A DNA stretch of 46,970 bases from positions 1-46,970 of the forward strand of contig CAZMSD010000036.1 of assembly GCA_964568855.1 (NCBI GenBank). The letters are read 5' to 3'. A program made the translations under genes and the position numbers. The stretch is from CAZMSD01 sp964568855 (lineage in GTDB: Bacteria; CAIWAD01). The notes beneath the pieces were generated by a model. It ran no database searches, was not told the origin of the DNA, and saw nothing but the letters and a program-made list of their open reading frames with translations. Shown here in pieces: positions 1-8,673 of this stretch (the stretch's first letter is position 1; each line of letters starts with the position of its first letter).

Positions 1-50
1 GGCTGATAGCACGCGAGTTTACGGACTGGAGGCCGGTCACTCCATAAGGT

Positions 51-413
51 CTAGAGCTTCTGGATCATCCTGCCCAGCGGCCTTCCGCCGAAGATGTGCA
101 CGTGGAAGTGCGGCACCTCCTGCCCACCCTCTGCTCCGTGGTTGGCCAGGATGCGGTAGCCCTTCTCCGGCAGGCCCAGTTCCCGCGCCACGTGCCCCAC
201 GGCCCGGAAGAAACCGGCCAGCTCCTCAGCCTCGGCCTTTTGGCTGAAGTCGTCCAGCGAGACGTATTGGCCCCTGGGAATCACCAGCGCGTGGACGGGG
301 GCCTGGGGATTGATGTCGTGGAAGGCCAGGGCGTGCTCGTCCTCATAGATCACATTGCAGGGAATCTCCCCGCGCAGGATCCTGGCGAAGATGTTGCCCG
401 TATCGTAGGTCAT
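51..413 (-). CDS. hinT: HIT-family nucleotide-binding hydrolase (HinT-like)
   Basis: This is a 120-residue histidine-triad protein; the family hydrolyses nucleoside phosphoramidates and acyl-adenylates in the cytoplasm. The N-terminal GNIFARILRGEIPCNVIYED block and the C-terminal triad HFHVHIFGG (H-x-H-x-H, preceding the end by about a dozen residues) are diagnostic, and the length matches bacterial Hint proteins. I chose the ATG at 413 rather than a longer reading because GAGGAGG lies 8 bases upstream and the family normally starts here. It follows the DUF4139-like gene by about 50 bases on the same strand, so the two may be co-transcribed. The exact substrate cannot be told from sequence. 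Confidence 0.93.
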   Translation of the reverse strand: MTYDTGNIFARILRGEIPCNVIYEDEHALAFHDINPQAPVHALVIPRGQYVSLDDFSQKAEAEELAGFFRAVGHVARELGLPEKGYRILANHGAEGGQEVPHFHVHIFGGRPLGRMIQKL

Positions 414-463
414 GGCCGGATCCTCCTCTGTCGCTATTCGTGTTACGTAGTTGTCGCAGCGCG

Positions 464-3394
464 TCACTGCGTCCGCAGCTCGAGGCGCGCCCGACTGGCG
501 CCCCCCGGTTCCAGGTGGACCGTGATCTCCACCGTGCGCTCGTCCGATCTCCTGCAAGCCGGCTCGCAGAACTCGATGCGCCAGTCGGTGTTCCGCTGGC
601 GCTCCACCACCACCACCTCGCGGGATTGATCCTGGCGCAGGTTCTCCAGGTTCAGCTCCACCCAGTAGGTGCGGCCCGGGCCTTCGCGCTGTTCGCTGCC
701 CGTGCGGCGTTCCACGCGAATCAGCTCATCCCGGCCGATCCAGGCCTTGCCCTCGGCGTCGAAGCTGAAGCGGTTGCCCTTCCCGCGCACCAGGCCCAGG
801 GAGTCCAGCACGGCTTCGGGAACTTCCACGTACAATTTCTCGGGATCGAAGCTGGTTCCACCGGCCGCGGCAACCGGTGAAGCGTCCAGCAGGCCGTCAT
901 CGTCCAACAGGCGCAGGCAGCAGGACAGGCCCTCGGCCCTGTGCCGGGCAGGATACTCGAAGACCAACTCAACGGGCAGCTCGCGTGTGACATTACTTGG
1001 CGGAAGCACCGTACGGCCAAGGGACAATCCCTCTCCGTCATCCGGCAGCGACAGGAAGCGTCGCCGGAAATCATCCGCGTCCCAATCCAGGATGCCGGCG
1101 CAGGGGTGGGGCGGCAAGCCCTGCTCCTCATCCGACACTCCGTCCCAGCAACTTGGCGCCGGCCGGTCCAGCAGAACGAACTCCCGGCAGGGACGGCCCT
1201 CGAGCAGTTCCAACCGCGCAGCAGGCCATTCCAGCCCGGAAGAGTTCTGAACGATCAACTGTTCATGCACCTGGAGGCGGCCCCAGTCGCCGCTCGGACG
1301 GCCCACCCTCGATTGCAGCACATTCCAGCGATCGGTGATCATGCTCAGGCGGCCCTCCCGCTCCCCGTCGCTGCTTGAATCCAGCGTAGCCAGGACGCGG
1401 CAGAGTCCCCTGGATCTCCTGGTCGCCTCTATCGCGCTGCGATCGTAATCCTTCCAGCTGAACTCCTCGAACTCCTTGGGAGACAGCATGGTCCGCGGCC
1501 CGGGAGACGAGACGGCGTCGAAGACCTTTCCAAGGGGCGTGTCCCGGTTCAGGATCCCGGGTGTCGAATTCTCGGGATCCTGCTGCCGCGGATATCGACG
1601 CTTCAGCACCTCGGAACTCAGCCGCACGCCTTCCGGCAGTACGAGGTCGATTGTATCACCTCTCACCGGCCAGGCCCTGAGCCTGTCTCCACTCAGCGAT
1701 ACTTTCAGAGTATCGCCATGTTCAGCAGCATAGCGGAACTCCAGCCGGCGCAACACGGCGCCCGGCACTTCGAACTTCGTGCTCCAGGGCAGGATGCCCA
1801 GCGACAGCTGGTCGAGTTCGATCCGGTTAAGGCCCTTGTGCAACTCGACCGGCCGCTGCTCCTCGATCAGCGCCCAGCCGTCTTCGTGCAGTCCGATCCG
1901 CGCCTTGGGCTGCCTGCTTTCCAGCACGAGCCTCAGCTCCCTGTTTTCCCGCGGGCCCAGTCCTACCCTGCCTTTCAGTTCGTCACCGACCCGCCGGATG
2001 AATCTGTGCTCACCCAGCGATCGCCAGTTCCTGCCCAGGGAATGCGAGAGGTCCAGGATCAGCGGATAGTTGTGTTCGTTGCAGAATTCGTAACAAAGAA
2101 GCCGCCGCTGCGCGCCCGCCGCCTGGAAGGTAGAGTCGCTCAGCGTGACACGCAGCGCGGGATCGACTCCCAGGTGGATGTCATAGGGCTGGAAGCCGGG
2201 AGTGAACCGGAGTTGCCGTGGATGGCGCACGGCAGCCCGGAAAGGGTTGTCGAGCACGCGCAGTCTGCTTCGCCGGGGAAAGCGATCGACGGAGGAACTG
2301 TCCATCGCGAAGTTCAGTTCGACCGCTGCGTCCCCCGGCTCGCCGTGCCGGGCCGGATGGCTGTATGTGTAGCGCGCTGCGTGCTCTCGCGCTTCCAGCA
2401 GCGGCCGCAGGCTTTCCCCGGGAGGCAGGTCGAGGCTTGTGGAAGACGGCGGCGCAGCGGTCAGGAGGACGTAGTCCGCGGGCCCGCAGCGCAGCCGACG
2501 GTTCGGGACGTGCCTGGCATCGACCATGCTCCCGAGCAGGCCTTCCGCACTACCCTGCGCCTGCCGCGACTCGAAGGCCGGCGGAGCCGGCATGCCTCCA
2601 GCAAGATGTAGTGATACATCCTGGAAACTCATCCCGCTACGGTTGCGCAGGACCAGCCAGCCGCCCAATTGAATTCGGGAGTGCTCGGGCTCGGGTCGCA
2701 GGTGATACTCCGCTTCCCACTCCAGGCCGAAGCAGAGGCAGTACAGCCGGATGGGAACCTGTCCCGACCGGGCGGAGAGCAGCCGCAGTGTCAGGTCCAG
2801 TTCGGGCGGGGGCGGGCCGTCGCCGGGATAGTCGTCGGGTACGCGGAGGCGTTTCAGCAACACGTTAAGCGCTTCATGGAGTTCCTGTCGCGCCTGCCGT
2901 CGCTCCCGATCGCCGCGCTGCCCAATCCGATCAGGTTCGGGATCAGGAAAGTGCTGGATGCTCCACTCGCCGGAGGGCTGCGTGATCGAGACCTGCTGCC
3001 CCTCCAGCTCGACCAGGAATACATCCTGGTTGGGGAAGCGGTAGCGCAGCCGCCACTGCAGCTCCTGGAGACCCTCGGCGTGCAGCGCCAGCGACCAGGG
3101 AATCAAGCGCGGGCAAAGTCCCTCGAGTTCCACCTCATTGATGCCCTGCCTCAGGCTCAGCTCCCGAGTCTCCCGCAACACAGACTCATGCCCGCGCTCT
3201 CCGATGAAAAGCGTGGTCTCCGCCCTGGCCGCCGGGGAGCTCAACAGACAGCAGACGCAGGCCGCCGACGCCAGGACGCGGCGGATGGATGTGCTTGCCG
3301 GAGTTCCTCTTCCGTACGACCTCAAGCGCCTTCCACGCTTTGTGTCACGGATAAAAATGGTGGGGAGTGTGTGCATCATGAAGAAAAGTAACAT
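464..3394 (-). CDS. Exported protein with two DUF4139-like modules
   Basis: This is a predicted exported protein of up to 976 residues. A basic N-terminus leads into a hydrophobic, Cys-rich segment ending SSPAARA around residue 58, which looks like a signal peptide. The body reads as two similar halves. Each half opens with a strand-rich block (residues about 61-135 and 502-590), has a central NRSG/NSSG motif (251 and 717, followed by F/W-Q/P and L-E/A-GG-type residues), and closes with a beta domain. This is the DUF4139 family pattern, whose function is unknown; single-module relatives are usually shorter. No enzyme motif is visible. The start is uncertain: ATG 3394, ATGs at 3379 and 3376, or a TTG at 3325 that gives a more typical signal peptide. 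Confidence 0.75.
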   Translation of the reverse strand: MLLFFMMHTLPTIFIRDTKRGRRLRSYGRGTPASTSIRRVLASAACVCCLLSSPAARAETTLFIGERGHESVLRETRELSLRQGINEVELEGLCPRLIPWSLALHAEGLQELQWRLRYRFPNQDVFLVELEGQQVSITQPSGEWSIQHFPDPEPDRIGQRGDRERRQARQELHEALNVLLKRLRVPDDYPGDGPPPPELDLTLRLLSARSGQVPIRLYCLCFGLEWEAEYHLRPEPEHSRIQLGGWLVLRNRSGMSFQDVSLHLAGGMPAPPAFESRQAQGSAEGLLGSMVDARHVPNRRLRCGPADYVLLTAAPPSSTSLDLPPGESLRPLLEAREHAARYTYSHPARHGEPGDAAVELNFAMDSSSVDRFPRRSRLRVLDNPFRAAVRHPRQLRFTPGFQPYDIHLGVDPALRVTLSDSTFQAAGAQRRLLCYEFCNEHNYPLILDLSHSLGRNWRSLGEHRFIRRVGDELKGRVGLGPRENRELRLVLESRQPKARIGLHEDGWALIEEQRPVELHKGLNRIELDQLSLGILPWSTKFEVPGAVLRRLEFRYAAEHGDTLKVSLSGDRLRAWPVRGDTIDLVLPEGVRLSSEVLKRRYPRQQDPENSTPGILNRDTPLGKVFDAVSSPGPRTMLSPKEFEEFSWKDYDRSAIEATRRSRGLCRVLATLDSSSDGEREGRLSMITDRWNVLQSRVGRPSGDWGRLQVHEQLIVQNSSGLEWPAARLELLEGRPCREFVLLDRPAPSCWDGVSDEEQGLPPHPCAGILDWDADDFRRRFLSLPDDGEGLSLGRTVLPPSNVTRELPVELVFEYPARHRAEGLSCCLRLLDDDGLLDASPVAAAGGTSFDPEKLYVEVPEAVLDSLGLVRGKGNRFSFDAEGKAWIGRDELIRVERRTGSEQREGPGRTYWVELNLENLRQDQSREVVVVERQRNTDWRIEFCEPACRRSDERTVEITVHLEPGGASRARLELRTQ

Positions 3395-3407
3395 TCAAGA
3401 AAGGCAA

Positions 3408-3429
3408 CGCCCGGCCTGGAAACCGGGCG
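3408..3429 (-). terminator. Hairpin downstream of tRNA-Gly
   Basis: A 7-bp GC stem (CGCCCGG / CCGGGCG) with an 8-base loop lies just 3' of the tRNA and before the DUF4139-like gene. The following bases are only moderately T-rich (TTGCCTTTCTTG). It is probably a weak terminator or a tRNA 3'-processing hairpin. Confidence 0.45.
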
Positions 3430-3444
3430 CCGTGCAATTCGTGA

Positions 3445-3517
3445 AGCGAGCGACGAGGCTCGAACTCGCGACAACCAGCTTGGGAAGCTGGCACTCTACC
3501 AACTGAGTTACGCTCGC
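3445..3517 (-). tRNA. tRNA-Gly (anticodon CCC)
   Basis: This 73-base cloverleaf has acceptor arms GCGAGCG/CGCTCGC, anticodon stem CCAGC/GCTGG and loop TTCCCAA (anticodon CCC). The T-arm contains GAGTTCGAGCCTC. The discriminator is U and no CCA is encoded. It reads GGG codons. Confidence 0.95.
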
Positions 3518-3555
3518 TTTCGTATGCGGGGAAGGGTCGATCCCGCGCCGCTTCG

Positions 3556-3584
3556 AGTGTAATAATTCACGGCGATCCTGTCGA
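3556..3584 (-). promoter_or_regulatory. Sigma-70-type promoter for tRNA-Gly
   Basis: On the minus strand TCGACA, a 17-base spacer and TACACT precede the tRNA 5' end by about 40 bases. The -10 hexamer is the same as that of the tRNA-Arg promoter near 43.97 kb. This is a sequence match only. Confidence 0.6.
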
Positions 3585-3597
3585 ACGAAAGAGCCCT

Positions 3598-4590
3598 TCA
3601 AGGCGTAGCCCCGCGGCGCGAAAGCAGCAACCACAGGAAGAATGGTCCGCCCAGGAGCGCCGTCAGCACGCCCACGGGAATCTCCGCCGGCGCCATCAGG
3701 CTGCGCGCCGCCGTGTCGCAGAGCACCAGGAATGCGCCGCCGAAAAGCAGGCATAAGGGCAGCAGCGCTCCGTGCCGCGGTCCCGTCAGCAGGCGGCAGA
3801 TGTGGGGCACCATCATGCCCACGAATGCCACCGGACCGCACTGGGCAACCACGGCGCCCACAACCAGCGAGCTGGCGAAGAAGAGCGCCCCTCGCGCCCG
3901 GCCCGTGCTGAGGCCCCGGCTGCGCGCCAGCTCGTCGCCCGTGCTCAGGAGATCCAGCGGCCGGGCCAGCAGCAGCACGATGACCGCTCCGGGCAGCAGC
4001 AGGGGCAGCAGGCCGAGCAGCGGGCCGCGGCCCACCAGGTCCAGTCCGCCCATCAGCCAGCGCAGGATCCGGTAGGACTGGCTGAAGTCCGCCAGGTACT
4101 GCGTGAAGAGGATCAGGCTGGAAAAGGTGAAGCTGACCGCCACTCCGGCCAGCAGCAGGCCGTTGGGGCCCAGGCTGCGGCAGGCCCGGCCCAGGCCGTG
4201 GACCAGCAGGATGGAGACCCCGGCCCCGGCAAGGGCGCTCAGGGTCAGCCCGGGAATGCCGAGCAGGCTGAGACTCAGCCCGCTCAGCAGGTAGCAGGAA
4301 GCACCGCAGGCCGCGCCGCTGGAGACCCCCAGGGTGAAGGGCGTGGCCAGGGGATTGCGGAACAGCGCCTGGAAGACGGCCCCGCCCAGGGCCAGCCCCG
4401 CGCCGGCGCAGAAGGCCAGCAGGACCCGCGGCAGGCGGATGCTCCAGAGGATCCGCGCATCGGGCTGCAGGGCGGGATCGGCAAGGAGCAGCGAGGGGGA
4501 GATCCAGCGCGGGCCGACGAAGGGCGCCAGGCCGAGAACCAGCAGCGCGAAAATTCCGCAGGCGGCGAGAATCAGCGTCGAACGCTTCAT
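3598..4590 (-). CDS. btuC: Vitamin B12 ABC transporter permease (BtuC-like)
   Basis: This 330-residue FecCD-family permease would form the membrane channel of a B12 importer in the inner membrane. About ten hydrophobic helices are visible. Family signatures include the RLPRVLLAFCAGAGLALGG block near residue 55, the GNPLA-like FRNPLATPFTLGVSSGAACG segment, and the C-terminal GPVAFVGMMVPHICR motif that contacts the ATPase. The start ATG overlaps the stop of the ATPase gene by 4 bases (ATGA), so the two are translationally coupled. FecCD permeases also carry iron-siderophores. The cobalamin assignment rests on the riboswitch and the BtuB-like receptor of the same operon. Confidence 0.9.
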   Translation of the reverse strand: MKRSTLILAACGIFALLVLGLAPFVGPRWISPSLLLADPALQPDARILWSIRLPRVLLAFCAGAGLALGGAVFQALFRNPLATPFTLGVSSGAACGASCYLLSGLSLSLLGIPGLTLSALAGAGVSILLVHGLGRACRSLGPNGLLLAGVAVSFTFSSLILFTQYLADFSQSYRILRWLMGGLDLVGRGPLLGLLPLLLPGAVIVLLLARPLDLLSTGDELARSRGLSTGRARGALFFASSLVVGAVVAQCGPVAFVGMMVPHICRLLTGPRHGALLPLCLLFGGAFLVLCDTAARSLMAPAEIPVGVLTALLGGPFFLWLLLSRRGATP

Positions 4591-5408
4591 GCCGGACCTC
4601 CCGGGGCGGGTGCTTCGCCGGGAGGATCCTCCGCGGGCACCAGCAGGCGGCGCCCCGAACCGGGATGGGCCACGCTGCAGAAATCCCGGCCGTAGAGTTC
4701 GGCCAGTCGGGCGGGCAGCTCGGGGTCTTCTCCCGGGCAGCGAAAAAGGACGCGGCCCTCCTTGAGTCCCAGCACTGAATCGCAGAGCGCCAGGGCCAGG
4801 TTGGGATCGTGCGTCACGTAGACCAGGCTCAGGCCCAGCTCGCGCCGGCAGCGGTCCAGGATCCGCAGCAGCTCGCCGCGCTGGCGCGGGTCGAGGAAGC
4901 TGGCCGGCTCGTCCAGCAGCAGGACCCGGCTCTGCTGGGCCAGGGCCGCGGCGACGTAGACCTTCTGGCGTTCGCCCCCGCTCAGGGTGTCCATCCGGCG
5001 GCCGGCGAAACGCAGCGTATCCGTGGTTTCCAGCGCCTCGCGGATCGCCCGGCGGTCCTCAGGACCCGGCGCCCGGAGCGCGCCCAGGTGCGGGTAGCGG
5101 GCCAGGGCCACGAAGTCCTCCACCTGAAAGGGGCTGCTCTGCCGGTCGGCCTGCGGGGCGTAACTCAGGCAGCGGGCAAGCTGCCGCTGGCTCAGGCGGT
5201 CAAGTTCCCGGCCCAGGATCTCCAGCCGGCCGCCGCTGCGTTCATGGATCCTTAAGAGGCAGCGCAGCAGCGTGCTCTTCCCCGCGCCGTTGGGACCGAA
5301 GACGGCCAGGGATTGTCCCTCGCGCAGCTCGAAATCCACTCCGCGCAGGATCTCCTTCCCGCCCAGCCGGCAGCTCAGGGCTCGGACCCGGATCAAGGTT
5401 CGGGACAT
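4587..5408 (-). CDS. btuD: Vitamin B12 ABC transporter ATPase (BtuD-like)
   Basis: This 273-residue ABC ATPase powers the importer. Visible motifs in order are Walker A GPNGAGKST (about residue 35), the Q-loop region SYAPQADRQ, signature LSGGERQK (about 140), Walker B VLLLDEPASFLD and the switch His in YVTHD. The C-terminal 50 residues are family-specific and end in a Pro/Gly-rich tail. Its 5' end overlaps the binding-protein gene by 16 bases and its 3' end overlaps the permease gene by 4. This is consistent with one transcript and coupled translation. Confidence 0.92.
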   Translation of the reverse strand: MSRTLIRVRALSCRLGGKEILRGVDFELREGQSLAVFGPNGAGKSTLLRCLLRIHERSGGRLEILGRELDRLSQRQLARCLSYAPQADRQSSPFQVEDFVALARYPHLGALRAPGPEDRRAIREALETTDTLRFAGRRMDTLSGGERQKVYVAAALAQQSRVLLLDEPASFLDPRQRGELLRILDRCRRELGLSLVYVTHDPNLALALCDSVLGLKEGRVLFRCPGEDPELPARLAELYGRDFCSVAHPGSGRRLLVPAEDPPGEAPAPGGPA

Positions 5409-6349
5409 GCCTCGGTCCAGTCGATTTCGGGGTGGATCAGGGAGGCCAGCCTCAGCAGCACCTCGGAGACGCGGGGGCCGGGGACCGTCAGCCAGGCCTC
5501 GGGCAGCACGTGGATGCGCCCCGCGCGGACGGCGCTGAGGTCCTTGAGCACCAGCCAGTCGTTCCGCAACTCGCTTGCGTCACGGCCGCCGGCGGCTTCC
5601 CCTGCGGCCAGTTCCAGGACCAGCTCGGGATCGCGGCGCAGGATGCCCTCAGCCGAAACCGCGGGCAGCGCCGGCAGGCCCTCGCCGAAGACGTTGCGCC
5701 CGCCCGCCGCCTCCACCAGCTCGCCCAGGTAGCTGCCCATGCCGACGGCATAGACGCCCGAGGGCGGTCCCGGATCCGGATTCCGCCCCACGCAGACCAT
5801 TACGCGCGTCCTCGGCAGGCCGGCCACCCGTTCCCTGACGCAGCGGATCCGCTCCCGGGCCGCGGCTTCCAGAGAGTCTCCCCGGCGGGGGGCTCCCAGG
5901 CGTCGCCCCAGGAGGGCGAAGGAAACAAGGATACCCTCCAGCGTGGTGTGATCCACCGCCAGCGCGGGGATCTCCAGGGCGGCCAGGTTCCCGGCGACGC
6001 GATCGTGCTCCCTCAGCAGCAGCACCAGGTCGGGTCGCAGGGTGACCAGCGCTTCGTAGCTGGGATCCAGGTAGCCGCCCACCCGGGGCAGGCGGCGCGC
6101 CTCCTCGGGCCAGCGGCAGAAGCGGCTCACGCCCACCAGACCATCGCCCAGGCCGAGGGCGAAGACCGTTTCCGTGATACTCGGCGCCAGGGATACCAGC
6201 CGGTCCGGAGCCTTTCCCGCGGCGGCTCCCCGGGTTTTCTCGAACTCCGGATCCGCTCCCCCGGCGAGGGAGAGCGCCAGCAGGAGCGGCAGCACCGCGA
6301 GCACCGCGAATACCGTTCCCGCAGATCGCGCGATGTGTGTCACGCGCAC
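5393..6349 (-). CDS. btuF: Periplasmic cobalamin-binding protein (BtuF-like)
   Basis: This 318-residue class III substrate-binding protein has an N-terminal signal segment (hydrophobic residues about 12-30). The family opening RLVSLAPSITETVFALG and the following GVSRFCRWPEEARRLPRVGGYLDPSYEAL resemble BtuF. The long central helix and C-terminal lobe (RNDWLVLKDLSAVRAGRIHVLPEAWL region) are also family-like. It would deliver B12 from the outer-membrane receptor to the permease. It lies 52 bases after btuB. An iron-chelate specificity is formally possible, but the riboswitch argues for a corrinoid. Confidence 0.88.
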   Translation of the reverse strand: MRVTHIARSAGTVFAVLAVLPLLLALSLAGGADPEFEKTRGAAAGKAPDRLVSLAPSITETVFALGLGDGLVGVSRFCRWPEEARRLPRVGGYLDPSYEALVTLRPDLVLLLREHDRVAGNLAALEIPALAVDHTTLEGILVSFALLGRRLGAPRRGDSLEAAARERIRCVRERVAGLPRTRVMVCVGRNPDPGPPSGVYAVGMGSYLGELVEAAGGRNVFGEGLPALPAVSAEGILRRDPELVLELAAGEAAGGRDASELRNDWLVLKDLSAVRAGRIHVLPEAWLTVPGPRVSEVLLRLASLIHPEIDWTEACPEP

Positions 6350-6401
6350 CGTGGACCCTCCGATAGTCGAGCGGAATCCTTGCAGGGAGGGCGTTATGAA
6401 C

Positions 6402-8321
6402 CTACAGGCGATACCGCAGGCCCAGCGTGAACCGGCGGCCCGGAGCGCCGTAGCCCAGGATTTCCTCGTAGGGCCGGTCCAGCAGGTTGTCCGCCCGGAG
6501 ACTCAGCCTGAGGGATTCAGCCAGACGCAGTTCGGCGGAAGCGTCAAGCAGCGCGGCGCCGCCCAGCTCGATCCGGCGGGCCGGCCAGGCGCCGAAGTCC
6601 AGGTCCTCGCGCGGACCCAGGTAGCGCCAGTCCAGCCGCAATCTCAGGTCCCGCCGGGCGCGCCAGTCAAGACCCGCTTCGGTCTTCAAGACGGGCCGGC
6701 GCAGCAGCGGCAGTCCGCTCTCCCGGTCCTCCGTCTCCTGGGCCGTGAACCCGCCCCGCAAGCTCAGCCGGGAACCCAGGACGGCGGCCATGCCGATCTC
6801 CACCCCCCTGCTCCAGGCACTTCGCGTGTTGGCGTAGCGGAACGATCCGGGATCGTAGTCGATCAGGTCCTCGAAGCGATTGTGGAAATAGGCCGCCGTC
6901 CAGGAGACGGCTTCCGTCCGCAAATCCAGTCCGCAGTCCCAGCCCCGGCTGCGCTCGGAACGCAGGTCCAGGTTGCCGTAGTCCGAGTAAAGCTGATAGA
7001 GGCTGGGCGCCTTGTAGCCGGTCCCGTAGCTGCACTTCAGCAGCGCCCCGCCGCCGCCGAGGTCCAGACCGCCGGTCAGCCGCCAGGTGAGCGCCGCCGG
7101 CGCCTGCCCGTGCAGGTCCCGCCGCAGTCCCGCCGTGGCGAAGATGGGGCCCGCGAGGAGCTGTTCCTGGGCGAAGAGGGACCGGGTCCGCATCCGACGC
7201 TCGCCGAAGACGCTTTCGTAGGGGCCCCAGGCCGTCAGGCCCGAGGACCGGGAGTCGCCCCGCTGCTCCTCCCATTCCACTCCCGCCAGCAGGCTCTGCC
7301 AGGGCGCGGGGCGCCAGGTCTGCAGCCATTCGGCCTTGATGCTGCGGGCGGCGAAGCGGCTGGCGCTGAATTCCAGGGGATGCTCCGCGTCGACGGGATT
7401 GCGATACTCGCGCCGCTGGTCGGCCAGGGACAGGGCCAGCCGCTGCTCCCAGCGCCCCGCGAAGGGATCCAGGCGAGCCTCCAATCGGCCCGCCAGCCGC
7501 TCCCGCTCGCCCCGGTGATTGGGATCGTCGCCCAGGGCGCCGCCGAAGTTGTCCAGCTCCTCGCGACCCGAGGAATAACGCAGGGCGAGCTCCAAGCCGG
7601 TCCACGGAGCGGGCGAAGCCACCAGCTTCAGGGCCGCCTCGCGCGCCTGATAGCCGTCAGGCTCTGAGTTGCCGTGCGCAGAGCCCGCGGCTGAGATCCC
7701 GGCGCCCCCCGCCGCTCCCGCGCTGAGCATCAGGCGCAGCGGTCCCAGTCGCGAATTCCAGCGGGCTCCCCCGCGCCAGCTCTCGCGCGAGCCGGCCTCC
7801 GCGGAAAGTTCCAGTCCGGGTTCCCCGGCGGCTTCGGTGATGACGTGCACCACGCCGCCGATGGCGTCCGCGCCGTAGAGCGAGCTCTGCGGCCCGCGCA
7901 CGATCTCGATCCTCCTGACGCCTTCGAGATCCAGGGTGCTGAAGTCGAAACCCCTGCCCGGCGCCAGGGGATCGTTGAGCTCCACTCCGTCCAGCAGGAC
8001 CAGGGTCTGCTCCGAGGCGGCCCCCCGGATGGCCACCGTGCAGACGCCTCCCCGGCCGCCGCTGCGCGTCACGTCCAGCGCGGGTACCGCGCGCAGCAGC
8101 TCGCCCAGGTCGGCGGCTCCGCTGCGGGCGATCTCCTCGGCCTCGATCACCGTGAAGGAGGCCGCCACCTGGCTCCTCGGCGCGGGAAGCCGCGTGGCCG
8201 TCACCACCACTTCCTCGAGCTGGATCACATCCTGCTGCGATTCCGGCGGCGGGTCTGCAGATGCCGCGGACGGCGCCCCGATTAGCGTAATCAGGATGAT
8301 CCGGAACGCTGCGAAATGCAT
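6402..8321 (-). CDS. btuB: TonB-dependent vitamin B12 receptor (BtuB-like)
   Basis: This is an outer-membrane TonB-dependent receptor of 639 residues from the chosen start. It has a short signal peptide ending SAASA, then a TonB box (EEVVVTAT) and a plug domain with the conserved RGPQSSLYGADAIGGVVHVIT segment. A 22-strand-type barrel follows and ends RFTLGLRYRL. I prefer the ATG at 8321 over the one at 8336 because AAAGGGGA lies 5 bases upstream of it and the peptide then begins directly with a signal sequence. It is the first gene after a cobalamin riboswitch and leads btuF-btuD-btuC, so it should be repressed when B12 is plentiful. Confidence 0.9.
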   Translation of the reverse strand: MHFAAFRIILITLIGAPSAASADPPPESQQDVIQLEEVVVTATRLPAPRSQVAASFTVIEAEEIARSGAADLGELLRAVPALDVTRSGGRGGVCTVAIRGAASEQTLVLLDGVELNDPLAPGRGFDFSTLDLEGVRRIEIVRGPQSSLYGADAIGGVVHVITEAAGEPGLELSAEAGSRESWRGGARWNSRLGPLRLMLSAGAAGGAGISAAGSAHGNSEPDGYQAREAALKLVASPAPWTGLELALRYSSGREELDNFGGALGDDPNHRGERERLAGRLEARLDPFAGRWEQRLALSLADQRREYRNPVDAEHPLEFSASRFAARSIKAEWLQTWRPAPWQSLLAGVEWEEQRGDSRSSGLTAWGPYESVFGERRMRTRSLFAQEQLLAGPIFATAGLRRDLHGQAPAALTWRLTGGLDLGGGGALLKCSYGTGYKAPSLYQLYSDYGNLDLRSERSRGWDCGLDLRTEAVSWTAAYFHNRFEDLIDYDPGSFRYANTRSAWSRGVEIGMAAVLGSRLSLRGGFTAQETEDRESGLPLLRRPVLKTEAGLDWRARRDLRLRLDWRYLGPREDLDFGAWPARRIELGGAALLDASAELRLAESLRLSLRADNLLDRPYEEILGYGAPGRRFTLGLRYRL

Positions 8322-8349
8322 CGATTCCCCTTTCATGCGTCCTCCAAAA

Positions 8350-8386
8350 TGAAAACCCGGGATTCCTCGTCGAAGAATCCCGGGTT
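8350..8386 (-). terminator. Leader terminator between riboswitch and btuB
   Basis: On the minus strand a perfect 12-bp stem (AACCCGGGATTC / GAATCCCGGGTT) with a 9-base loop is followed by TTTTCATTTT. Its place between the riboswitch and the btuB ribosome-binding site suggests that ligand-bound riboswitch favours termination here. The anti-terminator pairing was not worked out. Confidence 0.65.
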
Positions 8387-8477
8387 CCGTTTTTTCCCGT
8401 ATGTATCACACCCCGCTCCGGTCCGCGAGAGCTGGCGCTGGAATCCCGGCTGCGCGCCTGGCGCGGAACCGGGTTGC

Positions 8478-8655
8478 GGGCAGGTCTCCTGGCTTCCGGA
8501 TCGTCCTCCGCCGCCCCTTCCCGCTCGAGAGGCCTGTCGGATTCCTCGAGCAGTGGATCATGCAGCTTCGTAGCCGGTTACAGTGGCGGGTCCGCGACGG
8601 ATTCGCACCGTCTTCCCCTAGCCCACGATCTGAAGGTAGTTAATTCTCTCGATCC
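8478..8655 (-). promoter_or_regulatory. Cobalamin (B12) riboswitch
   Basis: On the minus strand the hallmark elements of the adenosylcobalamin aptamer occur in order. These are AGGGGAAGACGGTGCGAATC, then a GCCACTGTAACCGG-type box (GCCACTGTAA), and the 3' conserved AAGCCAGGAGACCTGCC. The element starts within about 20 bases of the fliR stop codon and sits about 155 bases before btuB. Boundaries are approximate. Confidence 0.95.
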
Positions 8656-8673
8656 TCAGTTCCGGGCGGCGTG

